The notes under the pieces are model-generated. The model searched no databases. It was not told the DNA's origin and saw only the letters and a list, made by a program, of their open reading frames with translations. From positions 1-51,681 of the forward strand of contig BAXC01000021.1 of the NCBI GenBank assembly GCA_001310375.1: a stretch of DNA of 51,681 nucleotides. Reading direction: 5' to 3'. The DNA comes from Bacillus sp. JCM 19041. Its GTDB lineage: Bacteria; Bacillota; Bacilli; Bacillales; Bacillaceae_D. Made by a program: the position numbers and the translations under genes. Positions 25,089 to 34,153 of this stretch are shown here, piece after piece (within the stretch, counting starts at the first letter, position 1; every line of letters starts with the position of its first letter).

Positions 25089-26272
25089 ATACATTTTTCT
25101 GAATTTCCGCTTGCTGAAAATCTTCGGCACAGGATAATGGGGATTCGCTTCCTGATGCGCGCGCTTTGCCATTAAGGAGATATCTTCTTTTTTTATTTCT
25201 GGGAGAGTCTCCGGAATCCCCATCGCTTCATTTAATTGTTCAATAGCTTGAATAAACGTTCTTGCCCGTTTTTTATCTGATTGCCTCTCCATCCCTACCC
25301 CTGCTGCTTTTGCCAGTTCAGCCAACGGTTTGTAGACGGTTTTGCCATAAGCGCGTAGCAAATGTGGCAATATCACTGCATTGGCACGCCCATGAGGCGT
25401 CCCGTAAAAACCACCAAGTGTATGCGCGATTGCGTGAACATTCCCAACATATGCCCGTGTAAAGGCGAGCCCTGCTCTATAAGCCGCATGTTGCATTTCC
25501 GTTCGTGCTTTCAGATCGCTCCCATTATCATAGGCTTTTTTTAAATAGGTAAATACGAGCTTCGTTGCTTGCAGACTCCACCTCTTTGTTTCCTCTGTAT
25601 TGCTTTGACCAATGTAAGCTTCAATGGCATGGGTAAGCGCATCCATTCCAGTCTCAGCGGTGATTTGCCTTGGCAAACCTAATGTAAGGTTGGATCAAGA
25701 ATCGCGTAATCAGGTACAAGCATCATGTCAGCAATTGCATACTTTTCTTTTGTCTTTGAATTACTAATTACAGCAGCGAGCGTTCCCTCACTTCCAGTAC
25801 CAGATGTTGTAGGAACAGCAATGAAAAGTGGTGTTTCTTCCTTCACTTTCATCATGCCTCTCATTTTTGCTATCGATTTCTTTGGTTGCGCGACGCGTGC
25901 AGCTACGCCTTTTGCACAATCCAGCGCAGACCCACCCCCAAAGGCAACAATGCCTAAACAACCTTCTTGTTTGTACATCGTAAACGCCTCTTCGATATTA
26001 TCAATCGTTGGATTTGGAACCGTTTTATGAAATAGCGCGAACGGATGTCCTTCTGATTGCAGTGGATTAAGCAGCCGGTCAATAAGTTTTAGGGAAACCA
26101 TCGTTTCATCAGTCACAATTAATACCTTGCCCACCTGTTTTTCGCGGATAATCTCTGGTATCGCTAACAATGCATCTTCACCTGTCTTGACTGTTGGCAT
26201 TTTCCAATCAAGGGTTTTGGACAACGCCCTTGTTGCACGCTGAACTGAACGGCAATAGAATCGATAAACCAT
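25065..26272 (-). CDS. Iron-containing alcohol dehydrogenase, one frameshift
   Basis: ATG 26272 follows GAGGAG. The first part has the NAD(P)-binding half: VLIVTDETMV, LGIVAFGGGSALDCAKGVA, PLFIAVPTTSGTGSEGT, VPDYAILDPTL. The frame then breaks near 25683, where one A seems lost, and resumes as GLPRQITAETGMDALTHAIEAYIGQ. The metal site is complete: Asp and His in DALTHAIEAY, and two His in NVHAIAHTLGGFYGTPHGRANAVILPH. Joined length is 402 residues, normal for group III alcohol dehydrogenases. The alcohol or aldehyde substrate cannot be told. Monocistronic. Confidence 0.85.
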
Positions 26273-26413
26273 ATACACTCTCCTCAATCTTTTAGCTTTT
26301 AATATCTTTATGTTGAGCGCTGTCGAATTCCGTTCCTTTTCATGAGCCTCTCACTATGAGATAATATAGATACAGCTTACAAAAGGCTGAATTGTATTTA
26401 GGAGTGTTCGCCC

Positions 26414-26584
26414 ATGTATAAATTGACGCGTATCGTTGATGGAGCGGCAGAGACACTAAAGGATCCAAACAACAATATGATTAAAACCTTTACAGACTTT
26501 GTTGCCGCAGAATTGCACGCAAAGAGACTTAATTTAAATTTAATCTTATTCGACAATGATTATTGGAAAGTAGAAACGATATAA
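26414..26584 (+). CDS. Small 56-residue hypothetical protein
   Basis: An ATG at 26414 behind AGGAGTG encodes MYKLTRIVDGAAETLKDPNN...YWKVETI, 56 residues with a regular codon pattern. A compact terminator follows at once. The product is soluble, with no transmembrane segment, Cys or known motif; it could form a small alpha/beta domain. Own ribosome binding site plus own terminator make it a likely real gene. I do not recognise a function. Confidence 0.7.
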   Translation: MYKLTRIVDGAAETLKDPNNNMIKTFTDFVAAELHAKRLNLNLILFDNDYWKVETI

Positions 26585-26590
26585 AACAGA

Positions 26591-26614
26591 ACAAGCATGT
26601 AGCTGCATGCTTGT
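26591..26614 (+). terminator. Terminator of the 56-residue gene
   Basis: ACAAGCATG-N6-CATGCTTGT followed by TTTTTT, seven bases after the stop codon. Confidence 0.9.
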
Positions 26615-26653
26615 TTTTTTGTTTCTTATTACCCGTGTCAACTAGAGTGAAGC

Positions 26654-27130
26654 TTATCCGTCGATAAGCTTCTTCATCATCAAATAGTTTGTTAGTTTTA
26701 CATCATTGATGGTAACTGTTTGTTCCCGGAGCACGAGCCAACCCCGTTTTTTAAAAAATGGAGTTGCTGTGATGCTTGCATGTGTCCGCATCTCGCCAAT
26801 CTGTTTTTCTTTTGCTTTTTTCTCAAGCTGATAGAGTAGTGCAGAAGCAATTCCCTCACCTTGGAACTCACAATGGACAAACAAACGATCCACATAGCCA
26901 TCTTCATCCATATCGCAGAATCCGACGATACGATTATTTAGCCTCGCGATATACGAGCTGTTCTTCAATAATGATCGCTCCCAAGTCACTCGTTTTTCTG
27001 CTTTTTTATCGATCGGTGCCCAAGCATTGATCTGCTCCTTTGTATAATCTCGTCTATTTACTGTATGGATAGTTTCGTAAAAGAGATCAAGAAGCGCTAT
27101 TGTATCTTTAGGATCATAAGGTTCAATCAT
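26654..27130 (-). CDS. GNAT acetyltransferase (YafP-like)
   Basis: 158 residues. MIEPYDPKDTIALLDLFYETIHTVNRRDYTKEQINAWAPID at the N-terminus and DRLFVHCEFQGEGIASALLYQLEKKAKEKQIGEMRTHASITATPFFKKRGW later are typical of YafP-type GNATs, which acetylate small amines or toxic compounds. The acetyl-CoA loop is QGEGIA. It lies 6 bases downstream of the oxidase gene, so the two may be co-transcribed. Confidence 0.85.
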   Translation of the reverse strand: MIEPYDPKDTIALLDLFYETIHTVNRRDYTKEQINAWAPIDKKAEKRVTWERSLLKNSSYIARLNNRIVGFCDMDEDGYVDRLFVHCEFQGEGIASALLYQLEKKAKEKQIGEMRTHASITATPFFKKRGWLVLREQTVTINDVKLTNYLMMKKLIDG

Positions 27131-27136
27131 TCTTTA

Positions 27137-28443
27137 CTACCTCTTTCCAAATAACGTTTGCATATAAGCATTCATAAACATACCCGTCGGGTCCATAGCT
27201 CGCCTTACTTGCTGAAAATCAGAGAACCTCGGATATACTTCAGCTAATTCAAACATTGTTTTTGTATGCATCTTTCCCCAATGAGGTCGCCCATTGCATG
27301 CATCCATAATCTGCTCCATTGCTTTGAAATATGCTTCATATTCCATCCCTATGTACATATGAAAGGCGATATAAGCAGAATCACGATTATATGAAGACTA
27401 AGCCAAATCTTATCCCCTTTTACCATTCGAACTTCAATTGGAAAATGGACACCGAAGTTGCTATCTTCAATCACACGTTTAATTCGCACGAGGGCTTTCT
27501 GCAAATGTTCTAAAGGAATTGCGTATTCCATCTCTCGAAAACGAACAAGCCGCGGTGTCGCAAACAAATCAACACTTGCAGCATGAATGGAGGTTGTCCC
27601 AATTGCCTTGGCAGACAAGCGGCTAAAAAAACGACTCGTTTGCGGTCTCATGCGGCATAGTTCCGATATAAAATAAAACATGTAATTCTCTGTTAGAGTT
27701 GTTGCTAATCTATGTGTTGCCAAACGTTGTGGTTTTTCGGTTGATTCATTCATTTTCTTTAACTGGACAGAATCAGAATACGGAAACAGAAAACATTCAA
27801 AATGACGATTTTCTTTAATTAGCTTCCCAATCTGTGGAATTAATGAATCAAAAGCCATCTTTGTGCTCTCATAATGATAAATTGGTCGCTCCACCGTTCG
27901 CAACCTTACCGAGACAATGATTCCAAGAGTTCCTAGCGATACAAGGCTTGCATAAAACAAGACCGGGTGGTGTTCTGGCGTCAACGTAAGTAGCACACCA
28001 CTAGCCGTAACAAGGGTCAACTCTACAATCTGGCTGCTTAGATTGCCAAATTCTATGCCTGTACCATGAGTGCCAGTTGAGATTGCTCCAGCAATGCTCT
28101 GCGTATTAATGTCGCCTAAATTCTCTTGTGCGAGGCCCACTTTATTTAACTGTGCTGCTAAATCATACAGCCTGGTTCCCGCTAGTACTTCTACTGTTCC
28201 TTGATCAGTTATTTCGACAACTCCTGTTAATTGATCCAATGACACGAGCCAGTCAGAGGTCGCTGCAATTGGCGTAAAAGAGTGACCTGCTCCAATCACA
28301 CGAATCGATCGTCTCTCTTCTTTTGCGCGTAAAACAAGCATTTGCACTTCTTCAATTGACGCCGGATTTAAAAAATCAGCAGGTTCACTTTGCACCGTTC
28401 CTGCCCAGTTCGTCCAACTCGCCTTACTACTGATCGCATACAC
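27137..28443 (-). CDS. FAD-linked sugar-lactone/alditol oxidase, one frameshift
   Basis: A VAO/PCMH-type flavin oxidase. The FAD-binding part shows EEVQMLVLRAKEERRSIRVIGAGHSFTPIAATSDWLVSLDQLTG and GAISTGTHGTGIEFGNLSSQIVELTLV. The frame stops after KGDKIWLSLH and resumes one base out of phase (near 27388) as NRDSAYIAFHMYIGMEYEAYFKAMEQIMDACNGRPHWGKMHTK. The HWGKMH ending is the ALO-domain signature of D-arabinono-/L-gulono-lactone and alditol oxidases. Joined length is 435 residues, normal. The GTG start at 28443 follows AAAGGGGGT closely. Confidence 0.83.
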
Positions 28444-28534
28444 CCCCTTTCTTTTCTAGTAACTACTCCTGTCATCTAGTAAATTCAACATAAAGTTCCA
28501 GATTCCTTGCTATGCCTACATGCCTCATTAAAAA

Positions 28535-28565
28535 AGCCCGTCCCACATCTTCTCGGGAACGGGCT
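28535..28565 (-). terminator. Terminator of the DUF5058-M20 operon
   Basis: AGCCCGT / ACGGGCT stem with an inner CCC/GGG pairing, followed on the minus strand by TTTTTT. Confidence 0.8.
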
Positions 28566-28580
28566 CTTCTTCCTATTCTT

Positions 28581-30006
28581 TTAGGTCATGATTAGTGGTT
28601 CGTCTTGCTTTGATGTCACTGGCTTCACATCATCTGGAATCGCACATTGGTAACGACGCCCTTCAGTTGCTTGGTTAAATTCTTCCTGCGCTTGTTCCAC
28701 GAGCTCCGGTTTGGTGAATAAATCATAAAGAGAGAGAGCCATCGCGCATGCAGCGGTGGCCATTCCTTTCATGCCAATACTTGATCCATGTGAAGCGGTT
28801 GCTTGCCATGTATGAACAGAAAGGCCGACCGGGTAGCATGTAGTCATAATTTGCCCCATAGGTGCAATGTAACTAATATCACCAATATCAGAGGAGCCTG
28901 CCATCGATACGCCTTCCAAGTCTTTAAAGTAGTGAGACTTTGTTGGGAGCAGCAAATCATCTTCACCGCGCCTTGCTTTTCTACGTGCTTCTTTCACCGT
29001 TGATTCTGCCACTGTATCAACAAGTCCTTGCGCAAATACTCTTTCTTCTTCCGTGAACAAGTTTGCAGGTGCGTTCATATTCTCAAACATGAGCTCGTTT
29101 AACGTACGGTTCGGTAACGTTTCATAACAAAAGGCGAGTGGTTCCATCACATAATTTGTCTCCGTCATTGTTGCGGCACCGTCCGCGCATTTTTTTTACG
29201 CGTTCAAGTACTTCTTCAACGGCTTCTTTTGAAGCACCACGAACATAGTACCAAACGGATGCTTCTTCTGGCACAACATTTGGTGCTAGCCCACCATTTG
29301 TAATGACATAATGAATACGTGTGCCGTCAACGACGTGCTCACGCAAATAATTTGCACCCACATTCATGATTTCGACTGCATCAAGTGCACTTCTTCCAGC
29401 ATGGGGTGCACCCGCAGCATGGGCGGTGATGCCTTTAAAATGGAATTTGACGGATGCAGCAGATTGCATACTCATATTTACAACTAAATTGGATGAGCCT
29501 GGATGCCAAGTCAGCACACAATCAAGGTCATCAAAGACACCAGTCCGCGCCATAAACGATTTTCCTGATAGCACTTCTTCTGCTGGGCATCCATAGTAGC
29601 GGATCGTACCCGAAATCTCACCATTGCCCATTTGTTCTTTTAAAGCAAGTACAGCTGCGACTCCCGCGGTGCCAAGCAAATTATGCCCGCAACCATGTCC
29701 TGGCCCGTCTTCTTCAAGCGGCTCGTAGGTCGGGGAGACCGCCTGTGAAAGTCCAGGCAATGCGTCGTACTCACCCATAACACCAAGTATCGGCTTGCCT
29801 GCCCCATATTCAGCGACGAAAGCCGTTTCGATACCAGCCACATTAGCTTGAACAGAAAAACCAGCCGTTTCTAATTGTTTCATTTGTAAACTTGCGGCAT
29901 ACGTCTCCTCATAGGCAATCTGTGGATGATCCCATATGTCTTTTGCCATTTTTTCGAAACGTTGTTTTTCGTTTTCAAGCCATGCGGTTACCATTTCTTT
30001 ACTCAT
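28581..30006 (-). CDS. M20 amidohydrolase (AbgB-like), one frameshift in A8
   Basis: Zinc aminoacylase/peptidase of the M20D group: GVMGEYDALPGLSQ, GPGHGCGHNLLGTAGVAA (metal Cys/His loop), YYGCPAEEVLSGK (catalytic and metal Glu), LTWHPGSSN and KGITAHAAGAPHAGRSALDA. In an A8 run near 29193 the frame breaks. Removing one A gives ERVKKCADGAATMTETNYVMEPL, a natural continuation, and a total of 474 residues like AbgB (p-aminobenzoyl-glutamate hydrolase subunit B). The C-terminal part has SSDIGDISYIAPMGQIMTTCYPVG. It is the third gene of an operon with two membrane proteins that probably import its substrate. Confidence 0.85.
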
Positions 30007-30733
30007 TTTTAATCGCCCTTTCCTTGTTTACTTTTTCAATCATCACGCACACGCCAGCTGTTAAAACAACGCATGTAAACCCGTTCATAAAACTTGGCAG
30101 CGGCAATAGATTTACTGAAAGGCCAATCGCGACTGCCGCTATACCATATAATGGCTTCTGAATCGCAAATTGTCCGATCATCCCTCCAAAAATAGCGGGA
30201 AGTACATAGGCAGTCAGCTCCAATACGGAGGGAGGCAAAACGGTCAACATATACGAGCCAAACAAGATGATGAGGATTAATAAAAAGATATTGACGAGGG
30301 AGGCAGTCGAAATCGCAAGAGTGGCTATTACCTCTCCTTTTCGCGTCCCCGCCTTTGCTCCTATCGCATTTTGAGCAGTCGCCGCTGCTGGCAAGCACAT
30401 ATTTGATATGTTCCCAGTTAAAAAGCTAACGTAGCTGCCGGAAATGCCAAGTGTCGGATAATACATCACCGGCTCAAGCACCCAAGCAAACGCAATAACC
30501 GATGCATAAGTGAAAAAGGCAGTACCGATTGCTCCCCAGCCTGGATGAAGCCCTAACACATAAGAGAGAAAGAGCGGAAAGGCGACCACCGTTAAGATGA
30601 CGATCCACATCGTCAACCGACCAAAAAAGTGAGATTTCAAATGGAAGTCAGCAACACTCAATGCTTTCCTGCTTCCCTCTATTTGACTTGTCTGTTTACC
30701 TAGATTTAGATCTGCTTCTATACGACGTTCCAC
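29999..30733 (-). CDS. Integral membrane protein, partner of DUF5058
   Basis: 244 residues from a GTG start at 30733 (GAGGGGG upstream). After a polar N-terminus of 40 residues there are about six membrane segments: WIVILTVVAFPLFLSYVLGL, GAIGTAFFTYASVIAFAWVL, a glycine-rich loop, LVNIFLLILIILFGSYMLTVL, LTAYVLPAIFGGMIGQFAI, GIAAVAIGLSVNLLPL and FTCVVLTAGVCVMI. No named family is recognised. It overlaps the M20 gene by 8 bases and follows DUF5058 by 27, so the three form one unit, probably a two-subunit transporter plus hydrolase. Confidence 0.75.
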   Translation of the reverse strand: MERRIEADLNLGKQTSQIEGSRKALSVADFHLKSHFFGRLTMWIVILTVVAFPLFLSYVLGLHPGWGAIGTAFFTYASVIAFAWVLEPVMYYPTLGISGSYVSFLTGNISNMCLPAAATAQNAIGAKAGTRKGEVIATLAISTASLVNIFLLILIILFGSYMLTVLPPSVLELTAYVLPAIFGGMIGQFAIQKPLYGIAAVAIGLSVNLLPLPSFMNGFTCVVLTAGVCVMIEKVNKERAIKNE

Positions 30734-30760
30734 AAAAACCCCCTCATTTCCTTTAATAAA

Positions 30761-31469
30761 TTAAACAAAATAGCCAACCATCAATCCACACACAATTGCG
30801 ATGCCTAGCGACCATTCCTTTAGAAAACGGAGCTTCGGTTTGTTGGAAATCAACATAATGCCCATCATTGAAAACATAGAAACAAGTGCTACAAGCGTAT
30901 AATCAACTCCTTTTAACATCTCTGCACTCATAAAATTGGCAAAAGCGCCAAGCATTACTGCAAGTGCAATGATGGGAATGAGTGTCTTCGTTTTCGATGA
31001 TGATTTCTTTTCTGCTTTTTCTTGAACCTTGCTTAGAGGCTTCAAAAAATGACAACGATCAAGAGCCATCCAAGACCACCAAGCAAAGCGTCCACACGAC
31101 TAAAGAGAGAATTTCCGGTGTGACGCTAGTCGTTCCAAGCGTTGTGCCAACAGACTCTGCCGCAATAGAGGCCCCCATTGATTCCGTTGGCGCGGAACCA
31201 ACGATACCGATTCGCATAAGCGTAAGCGGATCCCCAATTAACGACATGAGTGAAATGGCCACGATAAGAATGCCGAGCGATGGACCAATGGAAGCAATAG
31301 CCCCTGACTTAACCGACGCTTTTACTTCCGCGTCCGTCAGGCCGACAGACTCACTTGTTCTCAGTGCTAAACGGAAAAATACAATTGATTGAACCATTAC
31401 AACAAGCACGACGATGATCGCAAACATCCAAAAAGAACCGCTTCTTGCTAATTCCATTGTTGAATCCAT
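30761..31469 (-). CDS. DUF5058-family membrane protein, two frameshifts
   Basis: ATG 31469 follows GAGGG. Reading: MELARSGSFWMFAIIVVLVVMVQSIVFFRLALRTSESVGLTDAEVKASVKSGAIASIGPSLGILIVAISLMSLIGDPLTLMRIGIVGSAPTES...EILSLVVWTL, then one base out of phase GGLGWLLIVVIF, then after a T6 run (31043-31048 region) KPLSKVQEKAEKKSSSKTKTLIPIIALAVMLGAFANFMSAEM. Restoring two bases gives 236 residues with about six spans, normal for DUF5058. The family has no established function; its neighbours here suggest uptake of amide-linked or peptide-like compounds. Confidence 0.78.
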
Positions 31470-31508
31470 CAACATCCCTCTTTTCTATAAACCGAAAGAT
31501 TATAAAGG

Positions 31509-31562
31509 ATAATAGCCTTTTTGTTCGTATTATTCAACCTTTTTGTCAGATAACCTATCTGA
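31509..31562 (-). promoter_or_regulatory. Promoter with upstream palindrome for the DUF5058-M20 operon
   Basis: On the minus strand TTGAAT (31532-31537), 17 bp, TATTAT (31509-31514). Directly upstream lies a perfect inverted repeat TCAGATA-ACC-TATCTGA (31546-31562). A site just behind the -35 box is a usual activator position. Confidence 0.6.
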
Positions 31563-31604
31563 TAAGTCAAATAACAAGGCTAATTACATATAATCCTAAC
31601 AAAA

Positions 31605-31628
31605 AAAGCCGACATATTTGTCGGCTTT
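31605..31628. terminator. Terminator at the end of the dhb-sfp unit
   Basis: AAAGCCGACA-TATT-TGTCGGCTTT, a perfect 10-bp stem preceded by more A on the plus strand, i.e. a T run on the minus strand. It closes the siderophore operon. Confidence 0.85.
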
Positions 31629-31666
31629 CTTCACGTCTTTCGATCTTTATATTGTCAGTCATTGGA

Positions 31667-31840
31667 TTAACATAACGGCTTGCCATCAAACAAATGAACA
31701 AGTTCGATAACGCGCCAAAACAAGTACCAATCAGTATTCGTGATGAGCATTGTGTATTGCCTCCGCTAGTACAGCTTGATATCGCATTGCATTACGTGTA
31801 ACCGGATCACGGTAGTTCTCCGTTTTTACACTTCTGACAA
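31667..31840 (-). other. Possible small broken reading frame downstream of sfp
   Basis: Between sfp and the terminator two overlapping minus-strand frames look protein-like. One, without a clear start, ends KTENYRDPVTRNAMRYQAVLAEAIHNAHHEY (stop at 31731). The other starts at ATG 31750 behind GGAGG and reads MLITNTDWYLFWRVIELVHLFDGKPLC (stop at 31667). A one-base insertion at the overlap would fuse them into about 55 residues. Given how many single-base breaks surround this region, this may be one small gene of the siderophore operon. I do not recognise the product. Confidence 0.3.
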
Positions 31841-31858
31841 ATTAAAAATCAACAGCCC

Positions 31859-32512
31859 CTATAAAAGCGATTCAATTCCTTCTTTTGTGACATGTACGTG
31901 AATCAAATCATTTTTATCACCGCACAGAACCAATTCGTATCCATCGATCAATTGCTGCATTCGCCTGCAACATCGTCCAGTTTCACCTTGAATCGCTTGA
32001 TCAATAGGCACAAGCCACTCCCTATGTATCCTCTGGAAAACAACCTCTGCCAGCGGCTTATACAAACCCCAACCGCCAGCCTTTACATAGGCTTCTTTCG
32101 CGGTCCATAGAAGGTAAAACGTTTCTTCGTCTAATTGTGTGACTTCCGGAAAATAAGAGGTATAGTTGGTTACATCAATTGGTTTTTTCTGTTCAAGATC
32201 CGCACCAATCTCTTTTTCTCCTACCGCACAAACGACAAAATCACCTGAATGGCTACAACTAAAATGAAAATCAGGATCTTCTTTTACAGATGGCTTACCG
32301 TAGCGATTACGGCTAAATTCACAGATGCCTCCTTGCTTTTTTTTGTATTGTTTTCGTGCAAGCGCTTCTGATATCCATAAATGATAGGCGCTTTGCAAAC
32401 ACTTTTTCTTTTTTATCCGTTCTTGTCTTTCTGGACTGACAAAGGCAAGCAGCTGATACAAAGCATCCCAGCTTCGATTTTCTGGGACACGGCAGTAGGA
32501 TAAGATTGCCAT
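31859..32512 (-). CDS. sfp: 4'-phosphopantetheinyl transferase (Sfp type)
   Basis: 217 residues. It transfers phosphopantetheine from CoA to a serine of carrier domains, making the peptide synthetase active. Signature motifs are GADLE (residues ~102-106, magnesium-binding Asp) and WTAKEAYVKAGGWGLYKPL near 135-153, with the catalytic Glu and Lys. SRNRYGKPSV and FHFSCSHSGDFVVCAV are also typical. Its start overlaps the stop of the MFS gene. It is the last recognised gene of the dhb operon and must prime the aryl carrier domain of DhbB and the two carrier domains of DhbF. Intact. Confidence 0.92.
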   Translation of the reverse strand: MAILSYCRVPENRSWDALYQLLAFVSPERQERIKKKKCLQSAYHLWISEALARKQYKKKQGGICEFSRNRYGKPSVKEDPDFHFSCSHSGDFVVCAVGEKEIGADLEQKKPIDVTNYTSYFPEVTQLDEETFYLLWTAKEAYVKAGGWGLYKPLAEVVFQRIHREWLVPIDQAIQGETGRCCRRMQQLIDGYELVLCGDKNDLIHVHVTKEGIESLL

Positions 32513-33944
32513 TAGCTAGCCTCTTTTTTCGCAGCTTGCTTTTGCTGCGCTTTCTCCATCGCAGTTTTTGCGTCTGTTTTTTTGATGAAGGTTGCGGCGA
32601 TAAAAGCCACAACGAGCAGGCCAGCTGCCCCTAAGAGTGCTGCCCGGTACGGGGCTTCTGTTTGCAAGCCGCTGCCTGCGTTCCAAACATCTGGGGGGAT
32701 CGCTAATAACAGTGACAAGAAAACAACACCCACCGCGGAACCTAACCGGTTCTGCACTTGGAACAGTGCGGTAGCATGGCTCATTTCTTTGTTTTGTATC
32801 GTCATAAATGCAGATGTTTGTACTGCACCAACGGCATGACCTAAAAACAGGCCAACGCTAAAACATAAACCGCGAATATACCAAGGATTCATCTCTGTCG
32901 TTACTTGCGACAGCAGAATGTACACAAAGATAGTGGCTAGGACTCCTATTTGAATGATCCGCTTCGGTCCAATACGCCTATAGGAATAAGGCATGAGCTG
33001 AGAAGCAACCATTAAACCAATCGCCTCTGGGAAAAGGATCAAGCCTGACTCGAGCGCCGTTGCCCCAAACGCTTGCTGATACATAAGCGGGAATATGTAT
33101 AACAGGCCAAGCAGTGCCCCCGCGCAGGCAAACATGATTATCGACATCGAGCGAAACAAGGGATTTGTATAGAGACGGAAGTTTAACAATGGAATTGGCT
33201 GCTTCCATTCCACAAACACAAGCGTTATCAAGCAAGCCACTCCAGCCCAAAGCAAACCTTGTACAAGAATGGACCCCCAGCCTTCTGCATGCCCTAAATG
33301 CAGGGCATACAAAAGCGAAGCAAATCCAGGTCCAGCAAGCAGCAGTCCTTTTATATCAAGGCGTGCCTGCTGCCTCCCAGGATCCTTAGTTAAAGAACGG
33401 CCAGCCAATACCAAGGCGGCGATGCCGATTGGCAAGTTGATGAAAAAAGCAAAACGCCACGACGCATATTCAACAAACGCTCCGCCGATAATTGGGCCGA
33501 GTGCCGGGGCAAGCGCAATCGGCAAGATAAGTGCGCGCGATAGCTTTAGCCTTTCCTGCGGTGGAAAGGTCCGGAATAAAATCGCCATCGCCACGGGCGT
33601 CAGCAAACCACCAGCTGCCCCCTGTGCAATTCGGCCAGCGTTTAACATCTCCACATTGGCAGACAGCCACAAACGAGAGACGCCGCAGTGAAACAAGCAA
33701 AAGCAAACATGAATACTCGCCTTGCCCCAAATCGGTCCGCAAGCCATCCGGACATCGGCAACATAAATGCCAGGCTTGCCAAGTAGCCGATATTCACCAT
33801 CCCTGTTTCCTCAGGTCTCAAGGAAAATTCATTACTGATCGTTGCTAAGGCAACATTTACAATCGTTGTATCTAAAGACACTGTAAACATTGCCAGCACA
33901 TAAACGATGCAAATGTTCCGTTTTTGCGTCTTTTCTGCTTCCAC
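32512..33944 (-). CDS. DHA2-family MFS exporter of the siderophore operon, one frameshift
   Basis: The GTG start at 33944 overlaps the mbtH stop. Reading: NICIVYVLAMFTVSLDTTIVNVALATISNEFSLRPEETGMVNIGYLASLAFMLPMSGWLADRFGARRVFMFAFACFTAASLVCG. Near 33660 one base of GGCC is apparently missing, and the protein goes on as LSANVEMLNAGRIAQGAAGGLLTPVAMAILFRTFPPQERLKLSRALILPIALAPALGPIIGGAFVEYASWRFAFFINLPIG. These are the standard motifs A, B and C of 14-span drug-type exporters. Joined length is 477. Its place between mbtH and sfp points to siderophore export. Confidence 0.87.
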
Positions 33945-34153
33945 TACTTCGTTCCACTCGCAATTGCGCGTTGCTTAGACATTGTCCCTATATTTAAGTC
34001 CGTCCAATGCTTGTCAATATAGGCTTTACACGCCTCTTCGTCGCCTAAAAAGACGGCTTTCCACCCAGCAGGAACGTCCAGCCAATCAGGCCATAAGGAA
34101 TGTTCATTTCTCTCATTTACTAACACACGTAATGGTTCAGCCAATACGCTCAC
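33944..34153 (-). CDS. MbtH-family protein
   Basis: 69 residues if the GTG at 34153 is used; a TTG at 34144 has better spacing from GAGGAG. The family core is complete: VLVNERNEHSLWPDWLDVPAGWKAVFLGDEEACKAYIDKHWTDL, including the invariant Trp residues and the SLWP and VPAGW motifs. MbtH proteins bind adenylation domains of peptide synthetases and keep them soluble and active. It overlaps the 3' end of dhbF by 4 bases. In B. subtilis the equivalent gene (ybdZ) also follows dhbF. Confidence 0.92.
   Translation of the reverse strand: MSVLAEPLRVLVNERNEHSLWPDWLDVPAGWKAVFLGDEEACKAYIDKHWTDLNIGTMSKQRAIASGTK

Noticed and set aside
15638-29200. Programmed ribosomal frameshifting at the two A8 runs (YdcZ 15645, M20 29193)
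   Set aside because: A-rich slippery runs can be programmed, but the surrounding genes carry many similar one-base breaks at non-slippery sites, and neither family is known to use recoding.
33269-33848. Long plus-strand open frames (e.g. 33269-33691, 33531-33848) opposite the MFS gene
   Set aside because: They are opposite-strand shadows of the GC-richer dhb region, with arginine/serine/proline-rich translations, no ribosome binding sites and no family resemblance.
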